Below are positions 1-9,700 of a stretch of 64,000 bases of DNA, in pieces. This stretch comes from Pseudomonas bharatica CSV86 (GTDB lineage Bacteria; Pseudomonadota; Gammaproteobacteria; Pseudomonadales; Pseudomonadaceae): assembly GCF_000319305.2 (NCBI RefSeq), contig NZ_AMWJ02000002.1, positions 1,874,001-1,938,000 of the forward strand, written 5' to 3'. Each line of letters opens with the position of its first letter. The stretch's first letter is position 1. The translations under genes were made by a program, and so were the position numbers. Under the pieces are notes generated by a model. The model was given only the letters and a program-made list of their open reading frames with translations. It did no database searches and was not told where the DNA came from.

Positions 1-1069
1 CAGCGGCACCCAGGCCCTTGATCGGCGCGCCCTTGGCGTAATCACCAGGATAGCCGCCGGCCGCCAGGACGATGCCCAGGCTCGGACGCGGATCCCAGAC
101 CGCTTCGACCTTGTCCAGGGCCTTGGCCAGCGCGGCCTCGACCAGCAGCACCAGGCTCGACTCCAGGCGCAGCATCACCGGTTGGGTTTCCGGGTCGCCG
201 AAGCGGCAGTTGAACTCGATGACCTTCGGGTTGCCGGCTTTGTCGATCATCAGGCCTGCATAAAGGAAGCCAGTGTAGACGTTGCCTTCGGCAGCCATGC
301 CGCGCACGGTCGGGTAGATCACCTGGTCCATGACGCGCTGGTGCACCTCGGCGGTGACCACCGGCGCAGGGGAGTAGGCACCCATGCCGCCGGTGTTCGG
401 GCCGGTATCGGCGTCGCCGACACGTTTGTGGTCCTGGCTGGTGGCCATTGGCAGCACGTTGGCGCCGTCGACCATGACGATGAAGCTGGCTTCCTCGCCG
501 TCGAGGAATTCCTCGATGACCACGCGCGAGCCGGCTTCACCGAAGGCATTGCCGGCGAGCATGTCGCGCACGGCGTCTTCGGCTTCGGCCAGGGTCATGG
601 CGACGATCACGCCCTTGCCGGCGGCCAGGCCGTCGGCCTTGATCACAATCGGTGCGCCTTTTTCGCGCAGGTAGGCCAGGGCCGGCTCGATCTCGGTGAA
701 GTTCTGGTAGTCGGCGGTCGGAATCCTGTGGCGGGCCAGGAAGTCCTTGGTGAAGGCCTTCGAGCCTTCCAGCTGGGCGGCGCCGGCGGTCGGGCCGAAG
801 CAGTCCAGGCCACGCTTGCGGAACAGATCGACGACACCGGCGACCAGTGGTGCCTCGGGGCCGACGATGGTCAGCGCGACGTTCTTCTCGGCGAAGTCGG
901 CCAGTTGCTCCAGGGCCAGCACGTCGATAGCGACGTTCTCGCACTTGGCTTCGGTGGCGGTGCCGGCGTTGCCGGGGGCGACGAAGACTTTCTCGACCCG
1001 TTGGTCCTGGGCGACTTTCCAGGCCAGGGCGTGCTCACGGCCGCCGCTGCCGATGATCAAAACGTTCAT
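1..1069 (-). CDS. purD: phosphoribosylamine--glycine ligase PurD (3' end outside window)
   Basis: PurD joins glycine to phosphoribosylamine to make GAR in de novo purine synthesis, in the cytoplasm. The reading frame is open from the ATG at 1069 to the left edge of the window, so only about 356 residues are seen and the C-terminus is missing. The N-terminus MNVLIIGSGGREHALAWK is the typical PurD Rossmann start. ATP-grasp signatures follow: IVGPEAPLVAG, KADGLAAGKGV, a stretch with EFLDGEEASF, NTGGMGAYSP and IEFNCRFGDPETQ. It lies 108 bp downstream of purH on the same strand, the usual Pseudomonas purH-purD order, with a single REP copy between the two genes. Identification is certain; only the end is unknown. 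Confidence 0.97.
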   Translation of the reverse strand, partial: MNVLIIGSGGREHALAWKVAQDQRVEKVFVAPGNAGTATEAKCENVAIDVLALEQLADFAEKNVALTIVGPEAPLVAGVVDLFRKRGLDCFGPTAGAAQLEGSKAFTKDFLARHRIPTADYQNFTEIEPALAYLREKGAPIVIKADGLAAGKGVIVAMTLAEAEDAVRDMLAGNAFGEAGSRVVIEEFLDGEEASFIVMVDGANVLPMATSQDHKRVGDADTGPNTGGMGAYSPAPVVTAEVHQRVMDQVIYPTVRGMAAEGNVYTGFLYAGLMIDKAGNPKVIEFNCRFGDPETQPVMLRLESSLVLLVEAALAKALDKVEAVWDPRPSLGIVLAAGGYPGDYAKGAPIKGLGAA

Positions 1070-1140
1070 GTGCAAACCTCGATGACGCTAATGCTGTTGG
1101 CTTTCATGGGAAAGGCCGGAGGGCAGGGTGTCTGCTCCGG

Positions 1141-1169
1141 CCTCATCGCTGGCAAGCCAGCTCCCACAG
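1141..1169. repeat. REP sequence, single copy
   Basis: This is one copy of the Pseudomonas-type REP. It contains the palindromic core GCTGGCAAGCCAGC flanked by CCTCAT and TCCCACAG. It sits in the purH-purD intergenic space. Unlike the other copies in the window it is not part of an inverted pair. Confidence 0.85.
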
Positions 1170-1177
1170 GGGGCGAA

Positions 1178-2779
1178 TCAATGGCGGAAATGGCGCATTC
1201 CGGTGAAGACCATGGCGATGCCGGCTTCGTCGGCTGCTGCGATCACTTCGGCGTCGCGCATCGAGCCGCCTGGCTGGATCACGGCGGTAATGCCCACTTT
1301 CGCGGCATTGTCGATGCCGTCACGGAACGGGAAGAACGCATCCGAGGCCATGACCGCACCCTGCACCTGCAGGCCGGCGTGCTCGGCCTTGATCGCGGCG
1401 ATGCGGGCGGAGTTGACGCGGCTCATCTGGCCGGCGCCGACGCCGATGGTCTGGCGGTTCTTGGCGTAGACGATGGCGTTGGACTTGACGAACTTGGCCA
1501 CTTTCCAGGCGAAGATCAGGTCGTTGATTTCCTGCTCGCTCGGGGCGCGGCGGGTCACGACCTTGAGGTCGCCCTCGGTGATCATGCCGATATCGCGGCT
1601 CTGTACCAGCAGGCCGCCGGTGACGCGCTTGTAGTCCCAGGCAGCGGCACGTTCGGCCGACCATTCGCCGCAGGCCAGCAGGCGCACGTTGGCCTTGGCC
1701 GCGACCACGGCACGGGCTTCCTCGCTGACGCTCGGAGCGATGATGACCTCGACGAACTGGCGCTCGACGATGGCGCGGGCGGTTTCGCCGTCCAGCTCGC
1801 GGTTGAAGGCGATGATGCCGCCGAAGGCCGATTCGGTGTCGGTGGCGTAGGCCAGTTCGTAAGCCTGGCGGATGCCGCCTTCAGGGCTGACCGCAACGCC
1901 GCACGGGTTGGCGTGCTTGACGATGACGCAGGCCGGCTTGACGAAGCTCTTCACGCATTCCAGCGCAGCGTCGGTGTCGGCCACGTTGTTGTACGACAGT
2001 TCCTTGCCTTGCAGTTGCACGGCGGTGGCAATGCCGGCTTCCGACGGCTTGGCCTCGACATAGAACGCCGCGCTCTGGTGCGGGTTCTCGCCGTAGCGCA
2101 TTTCCTGGGCCTTGATGAACTGGCTGTTGAAGGTGCGCGGGAACTCGCTGCGGCCTTCGGTACTCAGGGTTTCGGCGGCCTGGTTCACGGTGCCCATGTA
2201 GTTGGCGATCATGCCGTCGTAGGCTGCGGTGTGCTCGAATGCCTTGAGCATCAGGTCGAAGCGCTGGGCGTAGGTCAGGCCACCGGCCTTGAGGTTTTCC
2301 AGGACGCTGGCGTAGTCGCTGGCGTTGACCACGATGGCCACGTCCTTGTGGTTCTTCGCAGCGGAACGGACCATGGTCGGGCCGCCGATGTCGATGTTCT
2401 CGATGGCGGTCGGCAGGTCGCAGCCCGGCTTGGAGATGGTGGCTTCGAACGGGTACAGGTTGACGGCGACCAGGTCGATCGGCTTGATCCCGTGTTCCTG
2501 CATGATGGCGTCGTCGGTGCCGCGACGGCCGAGGATGCCACCGTGGATTTTCGGGTGCAGGGTCTTGACCCGGCCGTCCATCATTTCCGCGAAGCCGGTG
2601 TAGTCGGCGACTTCGACCGCGGCGATGCCGTTGTCCTGGAGCAGCTTGAAGGTGCCGCCGGTAGACAGGATCTCGACGCCCAGGCCTTGCAGCTCACGGG
2701 CGAATTCGATGATCCCGGTCTTGTCGGAAACGCTGATCAAGGCACGGCGGATCGGCAGGCGGGTAGTCTGGTCGGTCAT
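1178..2779 (-). CDS. purH: bifunctional AICAR transformylase / IMP cyclohydrolase PurH
   Basis: PurH carries out the last two steps of IMP synthesis: formyl transfer to AICAR and ring closure of FAICAR. The N-terminal MGS-like cyclohydrolase domain occupies about residues 1-145 (RRALISVSDKTGI, LSTGGTFKLL, GGILGRRG). The transformylase domain follows, with the catalytic Lys-His pair in KHANPCG near residues 288-289. The length of 533 aa is normal. I chose the ATG at 2779 (MTDQTTRLPIRRAL), which matches the family start; an in-frame ATG at 2791 would add four residues. It lies downstream of fis, from which a terminator hairpin separates it. Confidence 0.96.
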   Translation of the reverse strand: MTDQTTRLPIRRALISVSDKTGIIEFARELQGLGVEILSTGGTFKLLQDNGIAAVEVADYTGFAEMMDGRVKTLHPKIHGGILGRRGTDDAIMQEHGIKPIDLVAVNLYPFEATISKPGCDLPTAIENIDIGGPTMVRSAAKNHKDVAIVVNASDYASVLENLKAGGLTYAQRFDLMLKAFEHTAAYDGMIANYMGTVNQAAETLSTEGRSEFPRTFNSQFIKAQEMRYGENPHQSAAFYVEAKPSEAGIATAVQLQGKELSYNNVADTDAALECVKSFVKPACVIVKHANPCGVAVSPEGGIRQAYELAYATDTESAFGGIIAFNRELDGETARAIVERQFVEVIIAPSVSEEARAVVAAKANVRLLACGEWSAERAAAWDYKRVTGGLLVQSRDIGMITEGDLKVVTRRAPSEQEINDLIFAWKVAKFVKSNAIVYAKNRQTIGVGAGQMSRVNSARIAAIKAEHAGLQVQGAVMASDAFFPFRDGIDNAAKVGITAVIQPGGSMRDAEVIAAADEAGIAMVFTGMRHFRH

Positions 2780-2807
2780 TTCAGATTCCATAACGCGGTG
2801 GAGTCAG

Positions 2808-2841
2808 CAAAAAAGGCGACCTCACGAGGAGTCGCCTTTTC
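2808..2841 (-). terminator. Rho-independent terminator downstream of fis
   Basis: On the minus strand a stem AAAAGGCGAC ... GTCGCCTTTT with a ten-base loop is followed by further T residues. It lies directly after the fis stop and before purH, so it should end the dusB-fis transcript. purH would then need its own promoter or read-through. Confidence 0.85.
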
Positions 2842-2857
2842 TGGTTGGGGTTCATGC

Positions 2858-3178
2858 TTACAACAGGTCGTACTGCTTGAGTTTCTTGCGCAAGGTGCCG
2901 CGGTTCAGTCCAAGCAGCTCGCTGGCCTTGGTCTGGTTGCCCTTGACGTAGTTCATCACGCTTTCGAGCAGGGGCGCCTCGACTTCCGAGAGCACCAGGT
3001 TGTACACGTCCGTGACGGCCGCGCCCTCGAGGTGGGCGAAGTAGTTGTGCAGCGCCTTCTCCACGCTTCCGCGAAGGGTCTGGCCCTCTTCGCTCGGGGT
3101 ATTGAGGTGCTGTTTCAGGTTGACGTTGTCGCTCACGGGCGTTGTTCCACTCACTAAAGTCTCGGTCATCATCGTCAT
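2858..3178 (-). CDS. fis: DNA-binding protein Fis
   Basis: Fis is a nucleoid-associated, DNA-bending dimer that affects rRNA promoters, recombination and global transcription. The 106-aa product ends with the conserved helix-turn-helix VKGNQTKASELLGLNRGTLRKKLKQYDLL (about residues 77-106; only the pattern matters), which is nearly invariant in gamma-proteobacteria. The start at 3178 overlaps the last codons of dusB by 4 bp, so the two genes are probably translationally coupled, as in the dusB-fis operon of enterobacteria and Pseudomonas. An ATG at 3169 is an alternative start. Confidence 0.95.
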   Translation of the reverse strand: MTMMTETLVSGTTPVSDNVNLKQHLNTPSEEGQTLRGSVEKALHNYFAHLEGAAVTDVYNLVLSEVEAPLLESVMNYVKGNQTKASELLGLNRGTLRKKLKQYDLL

Positions 3179-4188
3179 GCGGCCACCCCTTGTCCGTCCT
3201 CTGTCTCAAGGCTCTGTTCGCGTTCGCGGAAGAACTGGCGAACGTCGGCGCATTGCGCGTGCGTGTCTTCCAAACGATTGAACCGGGCACGGAATTCACG
3301 GGCTCCCGGTAACGTTGCCAGGTACCAGCCAACGTGCTTGCGGGCGATTCGCACGCCCATTACATCGCCGTAGAAGGCATGCAGCGCTGCCAGGTGTTGC
3401 AGCAGAATCCCTTCCACTTCGCCCAGCTGTGGCGCCGGCAAGGTTTCGCCGGTGCGCAGGTAATGCTCGATCTCGCGAAAGATCCAAGGTCGCCCCTGGG
3501 CGGCCCGACCGATCAGCAGGCCGTCGGCGCCGGTGCTGTCGAGTACCTGGCGGGCCTTCTGCGGCGAAGTGATGTCACCGTTGGCGAACACCGGGATCGA
3601 CACCGCTTGCTTGATCATCGCGATGGTTTCGTACTCGGCTTCGCCGGTGTACAGGTCAGCGCGGGTCCGGCCATGCACGGCCAGGGCCTGGATCCCGGCC
3701 TGCTCGGCGATCTTCGCCACGGTCAGGCCGTTCTTGTTGTCCCGGTCCCAGCCGGTACGGATCTTCAGGGTCACCGGCACCTCCACCGCGGCGACCACCG
3801 CGTGGAGGATTTCACTGACCAGCGCTTCATCTTTCAATAAAGCAGAGCCTGCGGCCTTGTTGCAGACTTTTTTTGCCGGGCAGCCCATGTTGATGTCGAT
3901 GATCTGGGCGCCCAGCTCGACGTTGGCACGTGCCGCCGCCGCGAGCATCTGCGCGTCGCCGCCGGCGATCTGTACCGAGCGTGGCTCGGGATCGCCTGCG
4001 TGGATCATGCGCAGGCGCGACTTGCGACTGTTCCACAGGCTCATGTCGCTGCTGACCATCTCGGACACCACCAGGCCAGCGCCCATTCGTCGGCAAAGCT
4101 GGCGAAAAGGCTGGTCCGTGACGCCGGCCATGGGGGCCAGGATCAGGTTGTTCTGCAGTTCGTAAGGGCCGATGCGTACCGCCGACAT
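3175..4188 (-). CDS. dusB: tRNA dihydrouridine synthase DusB
   Basis: DusB is an FMN enzyme that reduces uridines in the tRNA D-loop. The TIM-barrel starts with LAPMAGVTDQPFRQLC; the catalytic cysteine is in NMGCPAKKVCNKAAGSAL (Cys103), and FMN-binding GDITSP and GLLIGRAAQGRPWIF motifs follow. The frame stays open upstream, but the ATG at 4188 (MSAVRIGPYELQNN) is preceded by an AGGGAA-like site and gives 337 aa, the normal size. Upstream residues of the longer frame do not look like Dus sequence. It is the first gene of the dusB-fis unit, with 175 bp of non-coding DNA upstream that should hold its promoter. Confidence 0.95.
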   Translation of the reverse strand: MSAVRIGPYELQNNLILAPMAGVTDQPFRQLCRRMGAGLVVSEMVSSDMSLWNSRKSRLRMIHAGDPEPRSVQIAGGDAQMLAAAARANVELGAQIIDINMGCPAKKVCNKAAGSALLKDEALVSEILHAVVAAVEVPVTLKIRTGWDRDNKNGLTVAKIAEQAGIQALAVHGRTRADLYTGEAEYETIAMIKQAVSIPVFANGDITSPQKARQVLDSTGADGLLIGRAAQGRPWIFREIEHYLRTGETLPAPQLGEVEGILLQHLAALHAFYGDVMGVRIARKHVGWYLATLPGAREFRARFNRLEDTHAQCADVRQFFREREQSLETEDGQGVAA

Positions 4189-4363
4189 AGGAGTTCCCTG
4201 TTGTGGGGCCGGATCATTAGAGTTCGAAAAAGGGTGGGCATGATACCCGCTCTCGATGACCGGATAAAGATGAATCTGGATAAAATCTGAACAGTTACGA
4301 CGCGAGGACGGGACGCGGGCAACCCGCCGCCGACGCCACAACACTGGCGCCGAAGGCCGGGAA

Positions 4364-5641
4364 TCACTCGGGAGAGCGGAAGCTCAGGCTGTAGTTGACC
4401 GCTTTCGGGCCCGGATCGAGGATGTCCAGGGCGATGTGGATCGGCGTCTGGCTGGGCATCTCGTCCTTGCCCGCCAGCTCGCCGCCGAGATACTCGGCGG
4501 GCTTGAAGCGCCGGCTGGCGATCAACTGGCCGTTGAGGTCGGCGAAGCGCAGCTCCAGCAGAGGGAAAGGCTGGGAGAACGGCGCACGATTGTAGATGAT
4601 CGCGTCCACTACCAATGCGCCCTTGAAGTCCGGATGGCTGCGTACCACCAGGTTGCTGCTCTTGATCCGGGCGATATCCACCTTGGACGGCACCTCGCAT
4701 CCAAGGCTCGGGCACAGCTGCTGGAACCACGGACGGTATTGGTCCTGACGGGCCAACTCGTCGAAGTGATACCAGATGTACTGGCCCGCCAGGCCTGCGG
4801 CAGCCAGCAGGATCAACAGGCTCCACAGCAGTTTGCGGCCCAGGGTGCCCTGCGGTTTCTGCCAGTCGAGCTGGATCGGGTCGTCGACCAGATCGACCAG
4901 GGATTCCTTGCGTGGCGTACTGCCAGCCGGGGGCAGGGCGCCCAGTTCCGGCTCGCGACGGTCGCTGCTGTCCTGGCCTGCCTCTTCCGGCTCGTCGTCG
5001 CGGGCCGACAGGCCGGCGCCGCTGTCGAGAGGCTCGTCGCGCTCTTCTTCGATCGCCAGCGAGCGCACCGGCGGGGTGTCATCGGGCCCCGGCAGGTCCA
5101 GGGACAATGAAGGTTCGGTGCGGGCCTGCCGCTCCTCGACATCGTCACCCTCCGCTTCCAGCGGCGGTTCGTCGAGCGTCGGCGCCAGGGGATCGTGCTC
5201 CTCGGTGGTGGACAGGCCATCTTCCAGGCGCTCGTCGGGGTCGGCTTCGTCGCGCTTGGCGCTGAGGCTGTCGTCACGACGCGGGGAGGCATTGAACGAC
5301 AGGCTCGGCTGGATCTCGCGCTGTTCCAGGCGGGCCAGTTCGCTGTCCAGGTCGAGCTGGTCCAGGTCGACCTCGCCCCAGGCCGGCAGCGCCGGGCCTT
5401 TTTCAGCGGGCACCGGATCGCTCGCGGGTGTCTCGATGGGCGGCGCGGCCGGTGCTGCCCCGGCAGGCGGCATCAGCACCGATTGCAGCGACGCGTTCTG
5501 CTCCAGCAATTGCTTGGCGGCATTGAAGACCTGCAGGCAGTTGCCGCAGCGCACGACCCCGCGGGCCACGCTCAACTGGTTGTGGCTGACGCGAAAGCTG
5601 GTCTGGCAATGCGGGCACTGGGTGACGAAACTGTCGGTCAT
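4364..5641 (-). CDS. zinc-ribbon / DUF3426 membrane protein
   Basis: The function is not known. The protein has three visible parts. An N-terminal MJ0042-type zinc ribbon has CPHC near residue 9 and CGNC near residue 32. A long acidic, Pro- and Glu-rich linker covers about residues 60-260. A single membrane helix (LLWSLLILLAAAGLAGQYIW, about residue 270) is followed by a C-terminal DUF3426 domain, probably periplasmic. Its position between prmA and dusB is conserved in Pseudomonas. The start ATG at 5641 lies 40 bp after prmA, so co-transcription with prmA is likely. The linker codons are GC-rich but in keeping with the neighbours. Confidence 0.85.
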   Translation of the reverse strand: MTDSFVTQCPHCQTSFRVSHNQLSVARGVVRCGNCLQVFNAAKQLLEQNASLQSVLMPPAGAAPAAPPIETPASDPVPAEKGPALPAWGEVDLDQLDLDSELARLEQREIQPSLSFNASPRRDDSLSAKRDEADPDERLEDGLSTTEEHDPLAPTLDEPPLEAEGDDVEERQARTEPSLSLDLPGPDDTPPVRSLAIEEERDEPLDSGAGLSARDDEPEEAGQDSSDRREPELGALPPAGSTPRKESLVDLVDDPIQLDWQKPQGTLGRKLLWSLLILLAAAGLAGQYIWYHFDELARQDQYRPWFQQLCPSLGCEVPSKVDIARIKSSNLVVRSHPDFKGALVVDAIIYNRAPFSQPFPLLELRFADLNGQLIASRRFKPAEYLGGELAGKDEMPSQTPIHIALDILDPGPKAVNYSLSFRSPE

Positions 5642-5681
5642 GCGGAGATCCGGGGTGGGCTGAGGTGAAGTCTAGGTGCTG

Positions 5682-6560
5682 TTAGCGGCGGCGACCACTG
5701 ATGCGAACCCAGCCATCGCGCACGACGATCGGGTCCAGATCGAAGTCCGCCGCGTAGGCCGCAGCCACTTCCTCGCCCTGCTCGGCAAGGATGCCCGAGA
5801 GCGCCAGCAGGCCGCCCGGGCGGACCAGGCCGCTGAGTTGCGGCGCCAGCGAGACCAGCGGGCCGGCGAGGATATTGGCGACCAGCACGTCGGCCTGCAT
5901 CGCCGGCATCTGCTCCGGCAGGTACAGGTCGAAGTCAGCCTCGGCGATACCATTGCGCCCGGCGTTGTCGCGTGAGGCTTCGAGGGCCTGGACATCGATG
6001 TCGGTACCGGTGGCTCGGCGCGCGCCCAGCAGCAGGGCGGCGATGGCGAGGATGCCCGAGCCGCAGCCGAAGTCCAGCAGATTGACGCCCTTCAGGTCCT
6101 GGGCGTCCAGCCATTCCAGGCACAGGGCGGTGGTCGGGTGGGTGCCGGTGCCGAAGGCCAGGCCCGGGTCGAGCAGCAGGTTGACGGCGTCCGGCTCCGG
6201 CGCCGCGTGCCAGCTCGGCACGATCCACAGGCGCTGGCCGAAGCGCATGGGCTGGAAGTTGTCCATCCAGCTGCGCTCCCAATCCTGGTCGGCGATCACT
6301 TCTGCATGGTGCTCGGGCAGCTCGGCGCCGGTCAGCAGTTGCAGGTGCGCGAACACCGCCTCGGGCTCGGCATCGGCCTCGAACAGGGCCAGCAGGTGGG
6401 TATTGGACCACAACGGCGTGGTGTTCAGGTCCGGCTCGAAGATCGGCTGGTCTTCGGCGTCCATGAAGGTCACGGAAACCGCGCCCACTTCCAACAGGGC
6501 GTCTTCATAGGTTTCGGCCTGTTCCGGAGTGATGGCCAGACGAACTTGTAACCAGGGCAT
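5682..6560 (-). CDS. prmA: ribosomal protein L11 methyltransferase PrmA
   Basis: PrmA trimethylates ribosomal protein L11 using SAM. The 292-aa product starts MPWLQVRLAI and has a small N-terminal L11-recognition domain. A linker containing DWERSWMDNFQPMRFG leads to a class I methyltransferase domain with the SAM motif LLDFGCGSGILAIAA and the catalytic-loop motif LVANILAGPL. Length and motifs are standard. In related genomes accC normally lies directly upstream on the same strand; here a large plus-strand toxin-like gene has been placed between them. Confidence 0.96.
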   Translation of the reverse strand: MPWLQVRLAITPEQAETYEDALLEVGAVSVTFMDAEDQPIFEPDLNTTPLWSNTHLLALFEADAEPEAVFAHLQLLTGAELPEHHAEVIADQDWERSWMDNFQPMRFGQRLWIVPSWHAAPEPDAVNLLLDPGLAFGTGTHPTTALCLEWLDAQDLKGVNLLDFGCGSGILAIAALLLGARRATGTDIDVQALEASRDNAGRNGIAEADFDLYLPEQMPAMQADVLVANILAGPLVSLAPQLSGLVRPGGLLALSGILAEQGEEVAAAYAADFDLDPIVVRDGWVRISGRRR

Positions 6561-6720
6561 GGGGGTACCTTCACCAGGGGATTCAGCGCAGTGCTGCGAA
6601 AGCCCGCCAGTTTACGCCAGGCGCACGGCAAAGTGGATAACAACCCGGCTAACTATCTATCACCCCGTCGTGCCAAGGCTCGTGCAACCTGAGCTGCCTC
6701 ATTCAACAAGGAGTCAGATG

Positions 6721-9700
6721 ATGAGCATGAAGCTGGAGGATGGCGCGGCACGCTTGTCGCTGCTGCAACTGACACGCTGGGAGCTATGGATCGACGGTTT
6801 TTTTGACCGGCGGCCGTATTTCGCAGACTTCGCCCTTGAGCGGCTGATGGTTCACCTGCGTACCTATTACCCGGAAGGCGATATCGCGCCCGGCTTCCCC
6901 CAGGCGCTGCTGCGAGCATTGTTGCAGCGCCTGATCGACGGGCATTTGCCGGATTTCGACGCCGACCTGCACGGTCCCTTGCGCTGGCTCGCGCAAGCGG
7001 ACCCGGAGGACACGCAGGAGGACTGGAACGAGCGCCAGCAGACCGTGGCGCAGATCATCGAAGGTGCGGCGACCGGTGTGCTGGAGGATTATTGCCAGGC
7101 ATTGCGCCGGCAATGGACGCAGCGCCCCGCCGGCCTGGACGGTGCCAGTGCGGTGGGCGAGCGTTTCCTGGATCGACTGGAAGCGCATTGCTCGGCGCTG
7201 AAGACGCTGTTCTGTGCCGAAACCCTCAAGCGCTTCGATGGCGACAGCCTGCTGCAGTACATCCAGGACCTGGACGCCCGCTGGCGCTCGCTGTTCGACG
7301 GTACTGGCAGCGTGCCTGAGGCCGAGCGGCAGCAGATCGATGCGCTGGTGCGTGTAGCGCTTGGCGATTGGTTCGGCGCCCTGAGCGCTGAAGAGTTGGA
7401 AGTGCTGCGCCATTTCCAGCGCCACCATGGCCTGCTGCGCGAGCAGCTCAGGTTGTTGCTGTACGGAGTGGACTCCCTGGAAGCCCATGCCCGCCTGGCG
7501 ATCATCGACTACTGCCGGCTTGCCCACGGCCTGGATATCGACCCCGACGAAATGCAGGTCCGCACCAGCGTGGAGCACCCCCGGTACCCGGTGGCACGCA
7601 CCCTGCGTCTCGCCGCACTGGTGGCGGAAGGTCCCTTCGCCGCCAGCCCGGACAAGATCCGCACCCTGCTGCGCGATCCCGGCGCGCTCAACCAGGTACT
7701 GCCAGCCGGTTTCCTCGACGAGTTGCTGCTGAATGTCGATCCGCGCGCCGGTTATCACCAGGCACTGGCCGAGCGTTATGCCAATCCGGACGTGTTCTCG
7801 GCCCTGCTCGACCTGAACGACATGCGTCTCCAGCAGAGCGCTTTCATCGCGCGGTGCAAGGGCCACCTGGGGGCCGACAGCTATGCGCGGGTGCTGCGGG
7901 TGCGTGCCGGAAACGGTGTGGGGCGGGACGAGCCCGGTGACAAGGTTACCGGGGTCTCCCAGTTTCCCGATGAGCCGCTGGCACAACTGATGCTGTTCTA
8001 TCACCAGGACGACGCTGGCCAGTTGTCCGGGCTGGTGTTGTATGCGCCCGGCAAGCCCGATGGCCAGGAATGGATAGAACTGGCCTCGCTGCGTGCCCTT
8101 GCCGTGGAGTTGGGGCAATGGCTGGCTGATGAGGCCGGAACCCGTTACCTGCTGGACCGGATCAACGTACGCGGGCAGCGCAAGGCCGAGCAGTTCTACG
8201 CCGGGGTGCGTGAGCGGCCGGATGCCTGGGACCTGACCCGCGACCATCGTGGCCCGCAGCATGGCTATGCCCAATGCTGCCGTTACCTGATCGAGCTGGG
8301 GCGGGACAACCATCTGGAGCAGGTCGCCTGGTACGAGGCGCCGCGTTGGTTCGCCGAGCTGACGCTGAAAGAGCGCCAAGTCATCGCCGGGCTCAACGAG
8401 GACCTGCGCCTGCTCGACCTGGCGATGCAGCAGCAGGTCTCCGAGCAGGAAAGCCTGCTGGCGTTTTCCCGGCGCACGGTCAAGGCGGCGATCGCCGATT
8501 ACCTCCGTCAATGTGGGGTCACCGGTGAGGTCGACCCGGAAACCATCCTCTTCGATTTCTTCCCGGGGCTCATCGCCTCGGGAAAGACCACACGCACCCT
8601 GCTCGATCTGGCCATTTATGGCTATGACGACAATTGGGGCCTGGACAATCCGCGGATGCCGGTGCGCTCGTCCGTCGGCCAGGACCTGGGCAGGGTGCGC
8701 GCCGCCGAGCTGGTGGCTTATGTGCGCAGCGCCTATATCGGCCAGGCTTATGCGGACTCGATTCGTGCGCGGTTCCTCGACCCTGCCGATCCTGAATATG
8801 CCAAGAGGCGGGCCCTGCATTTCGCCCTGGCGCAGACCACCTTGCGGCGCGATGTGCATGCCACCCATGGCAAGCGAATGATCAATGACGGCGAGCGTGA
8901 CTGGTTGCTCGAGGTCGTCGAGCAACTGGGCGAGGTGCGCGAGCCACAGGGCGAGTCGGCGGACAATATTGCCGGCAGCGGGCTGTTCCGCTTCACGCTC
9001 AACGGGCGCAGGAGCACCGGGTTGTATGTGTTCCGGCGTATCGTCGGTGGCGTGGCCCAGGACTGGCTGTATACGCCGCAGGCCCCCGACGGCCTGACCT
9101 TGCGCAAGTACCGGGGTTTCGTTGGTGCCGGCCGCGGTGCTTTGCACGACTGGTACCTGCAGCATGTGCGGTTCGTCGACCGGCCAGAGGTTTCCGAATG
9201 GCTGATGCAGCTGGCGAAGGGCGAGCGGACCCGCGACACCCTGCGCGAAGGCAACCGGATCGTCGACTTCAAGGCCGAGTACGACGCGTTCCTGGAGAGT
9301 CATGCCAGCGATATCGAGGCGGTGACCCGCAGTCGCCACGAGGTGATCGTCGAACAGGTGACCAAGGGCCTGTTATACGCGGCCTTTCCCCTGAGCCTGG
9401 CGTTTCCGCCGCTGGGCTTCGCCCTCGATGCCGTATTCATCGCCATCGGCAGCTACAAGGCGATCGCCAGTGATATCGCCGATGACGATTCGGCGGCACT
9501 GAATCACTGGGTGGGGGTGGCGATCGCCTTGTGGGGCATTGCCTTGCCGGGGGCCTGGGGAGCGCTGACCCATGCCTCGCGGGCGGGTCTGCGCAAGGCC
9601 AGCGAGGCTAGCCGCTGGACTCAGCTGACCGACCAGGCCCGGCCGGGTATCCGCCAGGGCGAGCGGGCGGCGGTCAGCGTCATGGACGAGCAACGAGCCT

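Noticed and set aside
182..3157. 991-codon open frame on the plus strand
   Set aside because: It is the antisense shadow of purD, purH and fis, whose protein families are unmistakable. GC-rich DNA gives such long empty frames.
6784..9339. 851-codon open frame on the minus strand
   Set aside because: It lies opposite the toxin gene, which has family motifs and a ribosome site; the antisense translation resembles nothing.
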